Positions 1 through 12,021 of a DNA stretch of 64,000 nucleotides are shown here, one piece after another. Made by a program: the position numbers and the translations under genes. The DNA is from Lamellibrachia satsuma. Taxonomy: Eukaryota > Annelida > Polychaeta > Sabellida > Siboglinidae. A model generated the notes under the pieces. That model was given only the letters and a program-made list of their open reading frames with translations, ran no database searches and was not told the DNA's origin. Each line of letters begins with the position of its first letter. Position 1 is the first letter of the stretch. The stretch covers positions 1,641,001 to 1,705,000 of the forward strand of contig BSQZ01000061.1 of the NCBI GenBank assembly GCA_033239005.1, read 5' to 3'.

Positions 1-380
1 AAAGGACTCGATCATATAAAAAGGTGAAATTACCACCAAACAAGCCCTACAACAAGAAACAGATACTGAGGTATCGACAATTCAGCCCCAAAGAAGGAAC
101 CAAGGATAAGGCGACAACAGGAGCACGCCTTCCAATTGGAAGGGGGTGGGAGGGCGTGGGGGGAGGTCGACACTAATTCCTATTCTCATTCTGTACATAG
201 TATACACCCAAATACTAAAGAAAGAAAACTAAAAATAAAACACTGTTTCTACTACCCAGCCCACCAAACCATCTCACAATCAAACTACCCCAAACCCTAG
301 GAGAGATACGCCCGGGGAGAAGGGGGTGGGTGAGAGAGGATATGGCGACAGAGGTAAGGGAAACACTACAGTGAAAGGTA
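1..380. other. Leading sequence, possibly 5' part of the first CR1-like element
   Basis: No open frame of note. It contains a purine-rich G-run around 140-165 and an A-rich stretch around 220-240. It runs directly into an endonuclease reading frame, so it may be the ORF1/ORF2 linker of the CR1-like element that follows, but nothing in it is diagnostic. Confidence 0.3.
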
Positions 381-3285
381 CAGAATCCTAGGCGAATAAA
401 AATACAATGGACAGTGAATTTGCACTCACCATGAGGAAAGACAGGAAGGATAGAAGAGGTGGAGGAGTGCTAATTTATACAAAAGAAGAGGTCAGTGCAC
501 AATGTGACATAGAACTATCTGATTGCAATGAGGAAATACGGTGTTGTAGGCTGGCAGAGGGTAACATCCTAGCTGGTGTATGTTACAACTTTACATCTAA
601 TATGCAGGAAGAAGAAGCAAAAATTAATTCCAACATTATTGACGCATGCAGCAGAATGTAATGTTATGTGCAGATTTCAACCACAACACTATAAACTGGA
701 AAGAACTTGAAGCAACAGCAGAAGGAAAGTCATTTTAGATTTGACAGAGGACCTTGGCTTGATTCAACATGTAGAAACAGCTACAAGACACGGAAATGTG
801 TTAGATCTTGTTCTGACAACAACTCCAAAGTTAGTGAGAAATGTGCAAGTAACAGAACCATTTGGCTCAAGTGATCACAACATAGTAGAGTTCACTATGG
901 TATGTAGGACTGAATATACTTATTGAAAAAAATTATATTATGACTTCAGAAACAGTGACTATGTAAGCATGAAGGAAAATCTACGACAAATTGACAGGAG
1001 TAAACTAAGTAGAGCAAATTGTTCAACAGAAGAAGCCTGGACAATACTGAACGCTTCCATAGAGGAGGCAGTGAGTAAGTTTGTACCAAAGAAAGTCAGG
1101 AGAAAGAGAAGCAACAAGCCACTATGGTGGAACAAGGAGATATACAGTGCTAGGAATAACAGATTGAGATGGTGGAACAGATACAAAGAGACAAAGATCT
1201 ACCAAGATTATATACAGGTCAAGAGAGCAGAACGCAAAGCATCATGACTGGTCCGTCAAGCAAAGAGGAAACTTGATAGGAAAATAGCAGATAACATCAA
1301 ACAAGATCCAAAGTTTTTCTACAAGTATGCTAGATCACAACTAAAAGTGAAAGAAACGGTAACACCAATTGAAGATGAACATGGTAACATAGTGATCAAT
1401 GATAACCTCAAGACGGCAACAACATTTAATAATTATTTCGTGACACAATTCACTCAAGAGAATCTAGACCGAATCCCAGACCCGGTTAAGAAGTTTCAAG
1501 GAAGTAGCGAAGAGGAATTTAAAAATATCTCTCTTGAGGAGTCGAGCATATGCAATAAACTAAAGAAGCTAAATGCAACCAAATCTCCGGGAACATATCA
1601 GATTTTCCCAATTGTGCTAAACAGATGTGCTGAAGAACTAGCCGGGCCATTGAATGCATTGTTTACAAAGAACTAGCCGGACCATTGAATGCATTGTTTA
1701 CAAAGAACTAGCCGGACAATTGAATGCATTGTTTACAAAGAACTAGCCGGGCCATTGAATGCATTGTTTACAATAACTAGCCGGGTCATTGAATGCATTG
1801 TTTACAAAGAACTAGCCGGGCCATTGAATGCATTGTTTACAAAGAACTAGCTGGGCCATTGAATGCATTGTTTACAAAGAACTAGCCGGGCCGTTGAATG
1901 CATTGTTTACAAAGAACTAGCCGGGCCGTTGAATGCATTGTTTACAAAGAGCTTTCAAAGTGGGCAGGTACCACAAGACTGGCTTGATGCAAATGTCATT
2001 CCAATTTACAAGAAAGGACACCATTCCAAGCCAGGAAACTACCGGCCAGTTAGTTTAACCTCACAAGTATGCAAGGTGATAGAGTTCTTCATTCTGGAAT
2101 CCATATCTGAACATCTCAAACAACACAAGCTAATTCTAGATTCACAACATGGATTTCGACGAAAAAGAAGCTATCTTAGTAATATGCTAATATTTCTAGA
2201 AGAAGTGACTTCGCATATTGACAAAGGATATCCAGTCGACGGGATCTACTTGGATTTCAGAAAAGCGTTTGATACGGTCTCTCATCGCAAAACTAACTGC
2301 TCATGGCATTACGGACAAGACCAACAGATGGATAGAAAGTTGGCTAACAGATTGAAGCCGAGTGTGCTTAAGTGGTGCGGAGGTAGACTGGTAAAAAGTG
2401 ATCAGTGGTGTAGCTGACTGTACCACAGGGATCAATATTTGGCCCAATGTTATTAGTTATCTTTATAAACGACATTGACTCAACTGTAGTTATCTCCCTG
2501 TTAAAGTTTGCTCATGACACAAAAATGTTGAATCAAATTCCTGAAGTTTAATATGCTTTCACTCTATATGAAGACCTCCATTCTATGTATAAATGGAGTC
2601 AGGATTGGCAGCTATTGTTCAACTTCACTAAATGCAAATGCTTGCACATTGGATACAACAACTCGAACTATGACTACTTTCTGGGAGATGTACGTATAGA
2701 ATGGATAGATATGGAAAAAGACCTAGGCGTACACATTCATAAATCACTGAAAGTAAAGGAGCAAGTAAACCACGTATTCAAGAAAGCAAATAGAAAACTA
2801 GGGACAATTCGTAGGACCTACACAGACAAAAGCATGAAAAACATCAAAAACTTATACATCACCTTGGTCCGACCCATCATCGAAAACTGCCAACAGGCAT
2901 GGTGCCCACAACTTCTTTTGTGTCCAAAGGAGGGCCACTAAGATGATCACTGGAATCTCTAAGCTCCCATATTATCTAAGATTGCGAAACTGTGGCCTCT
3001 TGTCTACAATATAGGAGGAAAAGGGCTGATACGCTTGACGTTTTCAAGATTGTCAATGGATTTACTGACATAGACACAAAGAGAATATTAGAGCTAATCC
3101 ATACCCCCAGTCCACGAAGACACAACAAGTAAATAGTTCGACACCACAGCCGACTAGATGCACGCCACAAGTTAATTTCACAGCGAGTAATCAAGCCATG
3201 GAATACCCTACCAAACGATTGTGTCAATGCACTAACAGTAAACAATTTCAAAACAAAATATCAAAATTACTGCCATAACCACTGT
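381..3285 (+). mobile_element. CR1-clade non-LTR retrotransposon, family 1, inactivated
   Basis: Broken ORF2 of a CR1/L2-type element that would encode an apurinic endonuclease and a reverse transcriptase for target-primed reverse transcription. Endonuclease traces are at about 407-925, including an RRGGGVLIY-type motif and the GSSDHN motif. The linker is at 969-1676. The RT core is at 1950-2417 (PIYKKGHHSKPGNYRPVSL, then YLDFRKAFD), and the RT end and C-terminal region run 2440-3270 (FAHDTKML, in the place of the usual FADDTK). Many frameshifts and stops separate these pieces. A nine-copy 35-bp tandem repeat lies inside the RT. The family differs clearly in sequence from the CR1 elements at 3.6, 16-19 and 34-38 kb. 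It abuts an RTE fragment on the opposite strand at about 3.29 kb. Confidence 0.88.
1638..1951 (+). repeat. 35-bp tandem repeat, nine copies, inside an RT gene
   Basis: A unit starting AACTAGCCGGGCCATTGAAT is repeated nine times, with a few substitutions. The fourth copy is 34 bp. One unit is the native RT codons (…AGPLNALFTK…). The eight extra units add 279 nt, a multiple of three, so the flanking frame is the same on both sides, but each unit brings in a TAG in that frame. Confidence 0.95.
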
Positions 3286-3611
3286 TTGGGGGGCTCAATA
3301 TTACAGTGAAATATATAACGAAAAAAATTGGGGCCAGAAAACAACCCTGCTTCACACCATTTACAATGGGAAAAGGGTTCTGATATCATCCCATCGACTT
3401 GGGCAGTGCTTGTATGTTTTCATGGAATGATTTAAAAGGACAAGTAAGATTGGAGGACATTTTTGAGAATTGTGAAGAGCGCTTCTCGATTCACGTAGTC
3501 AAAAGCTTTAGGGAGATCCACAAAGCCCACGTGGAGTGGCATTTGTTGCCCCCTTGCTTTGTCTTGTAGTTGTCTACATACAGTTCCTCTGCCTGCGCGG
3601 AAACCATCGAA
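3286..3611 (-). mobile_element. RTE-like retrotransposon, RT core fragment (3' part of a split element)
   Basis: Read on the minus strand, this encodes broken RT motifs: a FRAGRGTVDN-type motif, VGFVDLPKAFDYVN (the catalytic palm motif) and NGVKQGCFLAPIFF (motif B). It is the continuation of the fragment at 6291-7860. The two parts are separated by the CR1-like element at 3612-6290. It ends at about 3.29 kb against the family 1 CR1 element. Confidence 0.75.
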
Positions 3612-6290
3612 TAGGAAGAAGGGGAGGGGGAGTTATTTTATATGTTAAATAATCTATTCAGGCTTATGAAATAAAATTAGAACGCGAAGCAGATTACGAT
3701 GAAGCTGTGTGTTGCAAAATAGTTTCAGGAAATTAAAAATTCACTATTGGATTAGTTTATCGAAGTCCAAAGATAAACGAAGAGGATAACACACAAATAC
3801 AAAATGCAATAAAGGAAGTTAGTAAAGGGGAATGTATCATAATGGGAGATTTTAACCATGGACACATCCAATGGAAATCTCTAGAGAGTACAGGGGGTGA
3901 TGACCAACAATTTTTATTTTTAATTCAGGAGAGCTTCCTTACTCAGCACGTGCTAGAACCAACCAGGGGAGAAAATGTATTGGATATAGTTTTATCATCA
4001 CAAAAAGAATTAGTGGACAATGTACAAATACATGAACTATTGGGTAACAGTGACCACAATCAAATACATTTTGACATCAACGTAAAATCAGAAAGTAAAA
4101 ATATAAAAAACGTATAGGAGAAACTTCCACAAAGGTAACTATAAAGATATGAGAAAATACATAGCAAAGCTAGATTGGAATAACATGCTGATGAATAAGA
4201 GAGCAGTTGAATGTTGGAATATTCTAAAATATGAAATTGAGAGTATCATCGATAAATTTGTTCCCTTGAAATAACAAGGAAAACGGTCTAGAAAGAAACA
4301 CTTGTCAAAAGAAGCTATTAGAAAAATAGTGTTTAAGCAAACTATGTGGAGGGTTTATGGGCGTACCAGAAAGGATGAAGACTATGCAAACTACAAAGAG
4401 GCACTTAATCTAGCTACAACTGAAATTAGAAAACCTAAAAGAACCTTTGAAAAAAAATTGGCAGGTAATATAAAAAATGAGAGCAAAAGTTTCTATGCTG
4501 ATGTAATGAGTAAACAGAACGTTCGAGATAAGGTCGGACCAATGAAAAACAACAGGGGAAACATGATTTCAGAGGGGTTTCAAATGGCAGAGGTCCTGAA
4601 TGAGTGTTTCAGCTCAGTATTTACCACAGAAGATATCAGCTCACTTCCAGTTCCATTTACTAAATTTGAGGGAAATAAATCAGAATATTTAGGGCAGTTA
4701 TTTGTAACACCTGTAATGATAGCAAACAAAATTAAGAAGATGAAAGATAATAAATCATCTGGAGTTGATGGGATACAACCAAAACTGCTTAAGGAAATTG
4801 TTGAGCAAATTAGTACACCACTTGCAAAATTGTTTAATTGTCACTAGAAGAAGGAATAGTTCCTTCAGAATGGAAAGAAGCAAACATTACACCACTATTT
4901 AAGAAGGGATCGAGGAACAAGCCAAAACATTACAGACCAGTGAGTTTAACATCAGTTGTATGTAAATTACTCGAAACATTAATTAGAGACCACATGGTGG
5001 AATTCCTTGTAAAATATAATTTAATAAATACATCTCAACAAAAGCAAGGTCATGTCTAACCAATCTCTTATGGGTTTTTTGAAGAAATTACAAAGTGGGT
5101 AGATGACGGGACACCAGTGGATGTTGTCTACTTAGATTTTCAGAAAGCTTTCGATAATGTGCCACACCAAAGATTGTTACTTAAACTAAAAGCCCATGGT
5201 ATAGGTAATGATGTAATCAACTGGATAGAAAAGTGGCTTACACACAGAAGCCAGAGATTAATAGTAGACGGTGACATTTCAAACAGGAAATCGGTTTTGA
5301 GTGGGATACCACAGGCCCTATACTGTTTTTAATATATATAAATGATTTAGAAGATGATATCTAGCAAAGTACTCAAATTTGCAGATGACACAAAAGTATT
5401 CAGAAAGGTTACAAATGATACAGATAAACAAAGTTTACAAGTTGATCCAGATAAATTAGTTAAATGGTCAGACAAATGGCAAATGTTATTCAATTTTGGG
5501 AAGTGTAAATGTATGCACATAGGACATGGACACATGGACGAAGAATATAAAATGGGGGTTGCTGTACTAGGTAAAACCACACAAGAAAAGGACTTAGGAG
5601 TAATATTTAGTGCTGACATGAAAGTTTCAGAGCAATGTGGGATTGCTGCTTCAAAAGGAAATAAAATTCTAGGGCTAATTAAGAGAACTATCATGTATAA
5701 GGAGAAACAGCTAATTGTACCCCTGTACAAAGGAATAATTATACCACATTTGGAATATTGCATTCAAGCATGGAGGCCGTATCGTAAAAAGAACATAGAC
5801 AAGTTAGAAAGAATACAACGAAGAGCAACCAAAATGATTCCAGAATTGAGAGACCTTAGTTACGAAAGTCGCTTATTACAATGTGGTTTGACAACACTAG
5901 AGACCAGGAGACTAAGAGGAGACCAAATAGAAGTATTTAAAATAGTGAACGGTTATGAGGATGTTGATTGGAATATGTTCTTCAAACGTAAAGAAGGCAG
6001 TAGAACCAGAGGACACAAAGCAGCATTGGTTAAGGAGCATTTTAGGTTGGACATGAGAAAGTACTCTTTCTCACAGAGGGTGATAAATGAATGGAACAAA
6101 CTGCCAAATGATTGTGTAAATGCTAGTAGTGTGAATGTGTTTAAAAATAGAATTGACAGATATTTGATAAGGGTGGGCTACACATAGATGAGAAAATTTT
6201 TGGACTCTCGATAAGCCAATGGCTTCCTTGTCCACTTTGCCATCTGGAATTTGTTGTTTGGGATGGCAATCTTGTTAAATCTTGTTAAAA
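3612..6290 (+). mobile_element. CR1-clade non-LTR retrotransposon, family 2, 5'-truncated
   Basis: The 5' end is truncated inside the endonuclease (GRRGGGVILYV region). Endonuclease traces include GDFNHGHIQW at about 3845 and GNSDHNQIHF at about 4050. The linker is at 4302-4847. The RT fingers/palm are at 4838-5332 (FKKGSRNKPKHYRPVSLTS, YLDFQKAFDNVPHQRLL). From 5354 to 6187 one open frame of 277 codons begins at the FADDTK box and runs through the C-terminal domain to a stop at 6187. The 3' UTR ends with a TCTTGTTAAA-type direct repeat at about 6270-6290, probably the template tail. Frameshifts near 4118, 4847, 5060 and 5335 make it inactive. It sits inside an RTE-type RT gene on the other strand. 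Confidence 0.92.
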
Positions 6291-7860
6291 GCACACTTTG
6301 AGTCACGGTACACTCGTTCGGCCAGTGTTTGTAGCAGGGTTGTTTGATTTAAATCATTTGATTTAAATCATGATTTAATGATTTATGATTTTTTTTACTT
6401 CCGGTTTTTTTAATCGCTGATTTAACTGAATTTAACACAAATAATTGTTTACAAGCATCGAGATCAACAAAGTTTTGTGTGTTTTTTAATACAAAAGCAC
6501 AAAGTGCGCACACTTGAGTAGCTGTATTGACACCAGATGGCCTGATAGTCAAATATTGTATGACATTGTGCATACCAGATTAAAAACAAATCAAATAAAT
6601 AAAAAAAATCAAATAAATCCGATTTAAATAAAAAAAAATCCGAATTTTTTTATTTAAAAAAAATCATGATTTTTTTCAACCCTGGTTTGTAGATGTGTAA
6701 GAATAATACATACAAATATTTTACACACAACACTTAGCAGAGATAGTCCTCTATATTCTTCTGTAGTTATTGCAGTCACCTCTGTCGCCCTTGTTTTTGT
6801 ACAGAGTGATTATAGTTGAGTCCCTCATTTCCTGTGGAAATGTGAGTTCTCGCCAGGACTTCAAGAGTATACTGTAGAGTGGTAATAACAACACTTGCCT
6901 GCCAGCCTTGCTCAGGTCTGTATGAATCGCGTGTTTGCCTGAGGTTTGTTATTTGACAGTCTGACGACAACTGCCTCCATCTCTGTGAACTGTGGTTCAT
7001 CGTTAAGTTCTTCCATAATCTCCATGGATGACACATTGTCAATTGCAGGCGCAGTGTAAGGTCGTTTCGTGCCGTAAAGATTGGAGAAGTGTTCAATCCA
7101 TCGATTTATTTGGTTAGCTCTTTTTGTTAATGCGACGCCATCTTTCGATCTGAGAGCCGCTGTTTTCTTTATTTCTATTTTTATGCCTGCATACGTACTT
7201 TTCAAGATCCCAGTTTTTGCCGCTGTCTCGATATCCTCACTTAGGCCAACATAGTATAGATTAAGTGCTTGGCTGGCAGTTCTTTGAGCTAGACTGCTAG
7301 GCTCTCTGTAGAGAGCACTGGTTGTCACATTTGGCCTGCTTTTGAATTCCAAAAGCGCCTTACGTTTCTGTGCTTCAATCGCGTCTTCAATGGTATCTAG
7401 ACTGGCTACAAACCAGTCTGGGTTGCGAGCCAGAGAGCTTACGTCAAAAGTGCCCAAGGCTGATTGGTGAATGGTTTGTTTGAGAAGCTGTCTGTACTCA
7501 TTTGCATTCCCGTTTTCTTCTAATTGACCAACTCTGTGTTTCAGGGTTATGTTGTAGTCCACTGTCAGTTGTCGAATACAAGTTTGGGCTATATCAACTC
7601 TGGTTTGCCCATGTTGCTTTCCTCTGTGTTGGGGTTTAGGCGACAATTTCATGTTTGAAATTACAAGACTATGATCTGTTTCGCAACGGTGAACTGAGTT
7701 ACTGTAGAAATTGTTTTGTCTCTTTTTCCGTAAGATGGGTTTTTGCGGGATGAGGTCGTTGACCTCATGTTCAACCCCAATCTCGAGGGCCAGCCGACTG
7801 ACTTTAGTCGGGTCGCTATCCTTCAACCTGTCTGGCATGTCTAGACCTTCCAGGAGACGA
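6291..7860 (-). mobile_element. RTE-like retrotransposon, endonuclease-linker region (5' part of the split element)
   Basis: A minus-strand open frame of 308 codons (7838-6912) corresponds to the region between endonuclease and RT of RTE-type elements. It contains RCETDHSLVI near its N-terminal third and INRWIEHFSNLYG just before the RT. Downstream on the minus strand, at about 6890-6740, the RT start is visible in shifted frames (LKSWRELTFPQEM, ITLYKNKGDRGDCNNYRR). A 350-bp hAT-type MITE and then a CR1-like element split the RT gene. The part around 7670-7860 has a counterpart at 39.6-39.85 kb, so this element was present before the TRAF duplication. Confidence 0.75.
6335..6684. mobile_element. 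hAT-type MITE with perfect 8-bp target-site duplication
   Basis: The termini are CAGGGTTG and CAACCCTG, an 8-bp inverted repeat, followed on both sides by AT-rich sequence rich in AAATCATGATTT. The flanks carry an identical 8-bp direct repeat, GTTTGTAG, at 6327-6334 and 6685-6692. An 8-bp TSD and CAGGG termini are typical of hAT transposons. There is no transposase, so it is non-autonomous. Confidence 0.93.
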
Positions 7861-9157
7861 GGCTTCCGCCGGCATAGCTCTGCAGTTTAATGAGACACAC
7901 AAGCCATCCCACCACGACAACGCATCCGTCTCAATGGAGTGGTTGGTCAGGGTTTTTAACTGGTTACCAATGTGGACACGTGTGATAGTTGGGTTTCTTC
8001 ATTAACATTCATGTCTTTGCATAGATTAGGGTTTACTTGATGAATCATCACGTTCACTTGCAATGTTCAGGATTAGATGGAAGGCAGCACATCATCTATA
8101 TGACCGGATATCGAATAGCTTTAACCCACTGCGGTTCAAAGTGCGGTGCCAACTAGTTGTTTACAATAACTGGTCTGGTAGATGTGAAGAGTTCTACGCA
8201 TTTGAAAAATACACTACCTGAGATAAAACATCATCACCTAGTTGTCCGGACCTGCATATTGGACCTGCATGCATGTTCGTGGTGGAGGTTTATGGTTTTG
8301 CTCCATTAAGATTATTTCAACAATTAATCTAAAAAATCTCCGTTTAAACTTGACCTCCATATTTTCCCTAAATTGGAGCAAGCTAGCCAGACTTTCTCAG
8401 TCTAGTAACTCACCATTAACCGTCAATGAATCTAGATATGAGAAGTTGTCGTCTTGTTAAAGTTTCCAACCACATCTAACCATAAGTTTGTTTGGGAAGG
8501 CTAACTGAATGTTATGTTGATTCAACCCTGTACAGTTGTTTTTGGGCTTGTTTAATTGTGACGGATAGTAGAGCGATGTCGTCAGCAAAATCACTATTTG
8601 TTAGATATTTTGCCTGATGCCTGTCCATTTTTTTGGTCTTCCTTTTCTCCTTCTTTCGTCTGTTCTACTTTCCCCATTCACCCCAATTGCGTCTTGTGAC
8701 CCCGGGTTAAGTGGTGATACAAGTTTGTTGAACTATTCTTATAATTGGACCAGCCTAGTTTCTGTCGTCCCGCTTCACCCGGCGTGTTCGTTCTTCGAAT
8801 CCAGTTGTGTTTGTGTACCTATAGTTTCACCTGCTCTTTCTCTGTCTGTGCCAGTCTTCCAACCATACGAGTTATCATGTCAGCTGTTTCTTTAGCTTCC
8901 TATCTCACATGATGCCGTTCACTTTCATCTACGCTGCAGCTCCTGCTTGCACCCTTATGCCCACCCTACTTCCACAATCATAGCCCATTGTCCTTCCCAA
9001 ATGTGCCCTATTTTATGATTCACAGAAATATGTGTGTTTCCCTATTCCGCGGTCCCCATTTACATGACACATTAATTTGCCCAGAATCAACTTAACCGGA
9101 CACAAGTTATAGATTTTGTTTATGTCTCATGAAATGGGCGACGCTACAAATTCCTAC
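7861..9157 (-). other. Sequence homologous to TRAF-A intron 6
   Basis: No coding sequence recognised. Blocks at 7.86-8.1, 8.3-8.5 and 8.6-9.12 kb align by eye, in the same order and orientation, with 39.8-40.1, 40.55-40.75 and 40.95-41.4 kb. This places it downstream of exon 6 in locus B. The copy of this region in locus A has an additional (CT)n tract. Confidence 0.7.
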
Positions 9158-9277
9158 CTCTAGCTGTGTTTCTAGCTGAGTACGTTTCAAGTCCACTTCC
9201 TCAACATGAATAACGAGGATGTCAAAATGCTCTTGGTTAGCCTCCCGTTCATGCTTGGTTACTTCTGATTCACTGCC
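9158..9277 (-). pseudogene. TRAF locus B exon 6 (end of zinc finger 5, start of coiled coil)
   Basis: 120 bp, 40 codons, beginning GSESEVTKHEREANQEH. The acceptor (TTTTTAG) and donor (GTAGGA) are intact. It is out of frame with the mutated exon 3 of this locus. Confidence 0.85.
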
Positions 9278-9710
9278 CTAAAAATGCAAGCAAAAATATA
9301 TGTTGCCTTATCCATGACCGGGGCTTGGATATTAAGACGATATTATTTGTGCATAACAGTAGCATTCAATCTCTTTACTCTAGTGATTGTTATATACACA
9401 TTCTGATCGTCCCAATTATAGCAGCCATTTATATGCAAATATATTTATTTTCCACTTGTTCGATTTAATACGCTATGTTGTGTATATAAATTAATGTAAC
9501 GTTTTAGATAATGAAATTATATTAGCATTAATATATCTTTTTCTGAGTTTCCATTCTATGTCCACCACGTCAATTTGATGCTGTGTCGAGGTTTTGCAGT
9601 GTGAATGTTTTGATGGACTGAAATTTACATGTCAAAAATATGCTGGTACACCCGGTTTGTTTATATTTTAATAAACATTCAATACTAAGTAAGTGTAGTT
9701 TATGTCATAC

Positions 9711-9785
9711 CTCAAAGGTGCATCCAATAAAACAGTACTGACACTTCTGTGGTTGCAGAAGGCAATCCCGAACGTGCAATTCCGT
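9711..9785 (-). pseudogene. TRAF locus B exon 5 (zinc finger 4/5)
   Basis: 75 bp, 25 codons, carrying C-x6-C (CQYCFIGC). Acceptor TTTTCAG and donor GTATGA. Its core is identical to locus A exon 5. Confidence 0.85.
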
Positions 9786-10112
9786 CTGAAAAGGTCAAAA
9801 GAATCAGACATTTAGTTGTAGTGACCTTGATGATAATGTATCTGTTGATTTCTTTGCGGATATTTATTTGCTAACCACATTGTAAAGTGACAAGAAAAGG
9901 CTGTGTCACAGAAACGGGTAGGCTTCATTCTAATCACCACAGCACAGCTTTTCTGTACTGTACGTCTACCTAGTTGGTATTGTCGTTGCGCCATTGTCTC
10001 ATTTATCTGCTTCTTGCTTTTTCTTTTTCTTGGTTGTCATTTAGTTGTTCTGATTGATCATCTCTCTCCCAACACCATGTAATAAGTTAGAATTATGACA
10101 GCAAAGGCATAC

Positions 10113-10190
10113 CTGATTTCTGAGTGTCTTTTTGCCGCATCTGTAAGGACAGTCGATAATCACATTTGGGCAAACGTTTTCACAGTGTTC
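10113..10190 (-). pseudogene. TRAF locus B exon 4 (zinc finger 3/4)
   Basis: 78 bp, 26 codons in the ancestral frame (EHCENVCPNVIIDCPYRC). Read in the frame set by the mutated exon 3, a TGA arrives after three codons. Confidence 0.85.
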
Positions 10191-10580
10191 CTGCCGAAAA
10201 AAACATGGACAATATTAACAATTATTGATAACATAGCGCAAAATTAAATGCCTAACATAATATACGTAATTCCAAAAAAAGACTTAATAGGAGCTACACT
10301 GGGGCAGATTAAAAGTAGCGTGTACATGTGTACATATATTTTGGTCTTACGTCTTAAAACAGGATATATGCTAATTCAACACAATATAAATCCTTGCAGC
10401 GCTAATAATTTTATGTCTTAAACAAATTACAGATATATCAGATATTACACGTAGAAAATTAATAATTGGAGTATCAGTAAGTAACGGCGTCTTTTAATGC
10501 CAATATTGTTCAATCTTGTTAAATATCATGGCCATTGTCGTGTTGTGCATTGAACTATGCATATCCTACTAAGTTCAAAC

Positions 10581-10752
10581 CTTTTGGAGGATTCTTGCTA
10601 CTTCTGCGTGACAATGAATGACTGCAAGGTACTGGCACATAGTCACAATGCTTGATGTGTTCACCCAGTGACTTTCTGGGGACTTTTTCATTGCAGCCAT
10701 ATCCCTTGAATGAACAGTCCACTGGCCTGAACTCACACTTTTCGGCATGGCT
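10581..10752 (-). pseudogene. TRAF locus B exon 3 with 4-bp duplication
   Basis: 172 bp against 168 bp in locus A. It starts SHAEKCEFRPVDC and is normal through zinc finger 2 (C-x6-C-x11-H-x3-C). The AATGAATG duplication at about 10613-10620 then replaces the second cysteine of finger 3 by a shifted frame. Splice sites are intact (CCCAG acceptor, GTTTGA donor). Confidence 0.88.
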
Positions 10753-11376
10753 CTGGGAACAGTCAAACAACATATGAATATCAGTAATGTAACTTGTGAT
10801 AAATGTTGTGCTACCAGCAACCAAAACATAATTAACGTTTTCATGGGAAATAAGCAAAGCACGACAATTATGCACAATAAGTGTGTGAATGTGTATTTTC
10901 CATTGTGGTTTGAATTTGGGTCTGGGAAACACATAATTGTATGTGTTTCATGCAAAGCTTAGTGTAAATGCGTTGCTTGCATTTTAGTCGAATCAACTTA
11001 TCCATATCTTGATTACTTTTATAGTACCACAACACTACGACTTCAATGCATAGTTAATTAGGAATTTGTAATTGCTGAATAATTGTGGAGGAGATTGACA
11101 GCAACTTGTTGGAGAGTTTGCTGATACTGATAATGTCCGGTGAGGGTTTTAACTGTTAATGATCATACTTGCAGTAAACTGCTCCACAACCGCTTGGCAC
11201 CCAAATGTTGACATTGTTCTCATCTCTCAGTCCGTAACATAACATGAGATGAGGTCGTTGGAAACGTTTGGTCAACATAAACTAGATTGATCCCCACAAC
11301 ACCAACCACGCACCCTTGTGCATCTATCCAAATGAGCTAGATACCTACACTATCCGGCAAACTGTTTTCGAATTAC

Positions 11377-11481
11377 CTGCAGTTGAGACCATTTCATTGT
11401 GAGATTGCAGCCAGCGACCATGTAGATACAGAACACGGGTTGCACGAGAATCTCGCGACATGTACCTCGATCGTAGAACAT
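11377..11481 (-). pseudogene. TRAF locus B exon 2 (RING to zinc finger 1)
   Basis: 105 bp, 35 codons, starting MFYDRGTCREILVQPVFC, the conserved stretch after the TRAF RING. Splice sites are the same as in locus A. Confidence 0.87.
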
Positions 11482-12021
11482 CTACAATAACACAGAAAGC
11501 CATTAATGTCGATGTGCAAGAATAGCTACGTCGACTTTCTGAAAAACTACACATGCAACTACATTGTTAGCTAATAGTTTATCGATGAAAGAAATTCAGA
11601 TCTATTCAAACTTAAAGCTGCGGGACAACATTTATTATTTTGATGTCTTCATTCAGCCATCTACTGAATCCAATGAAATTAAATGTTTTCGTCAGATCCA
11701 GGAAACGAAAAACATAGTTCAGGAGCACCCATAACATTTAAGGAGAGTACATAAACCTGAAAGAAAGCATAACTCTGGTTCAGAGCTTTTATACTGTTTG
11801 CCAATTATTATGTCGATGGCACTTAATGTGATATTATTTCTACATCCCAATGACGACAGAACTGCATGCTATTCACATTTAGATGAACCGCAGCAGTGTA
11901 AATAAGTCATCATAATACAGAGTAATAAAGAGTAATTGTGAACCGGTTACACTATGCAGGTGTACACAATGTGTTACTCCTACAGCGAGATCGCTTTATG
12001 TATTCAGCAACTTATACTTAC

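Noticed and set aside
1638..1951. Regular 35-bp repeats resembling a CRISPR array
   Set aside because: Units are directly adjacent with no spacers, lie inside an RT gene, and the genome is animal.
8617..8895. 92-codon hydrophobic open frame
   Set aside because: It is in sequence homologous to TRAF-A intron 6 (about 40.95-41.2 kb), where the frame is not kept.
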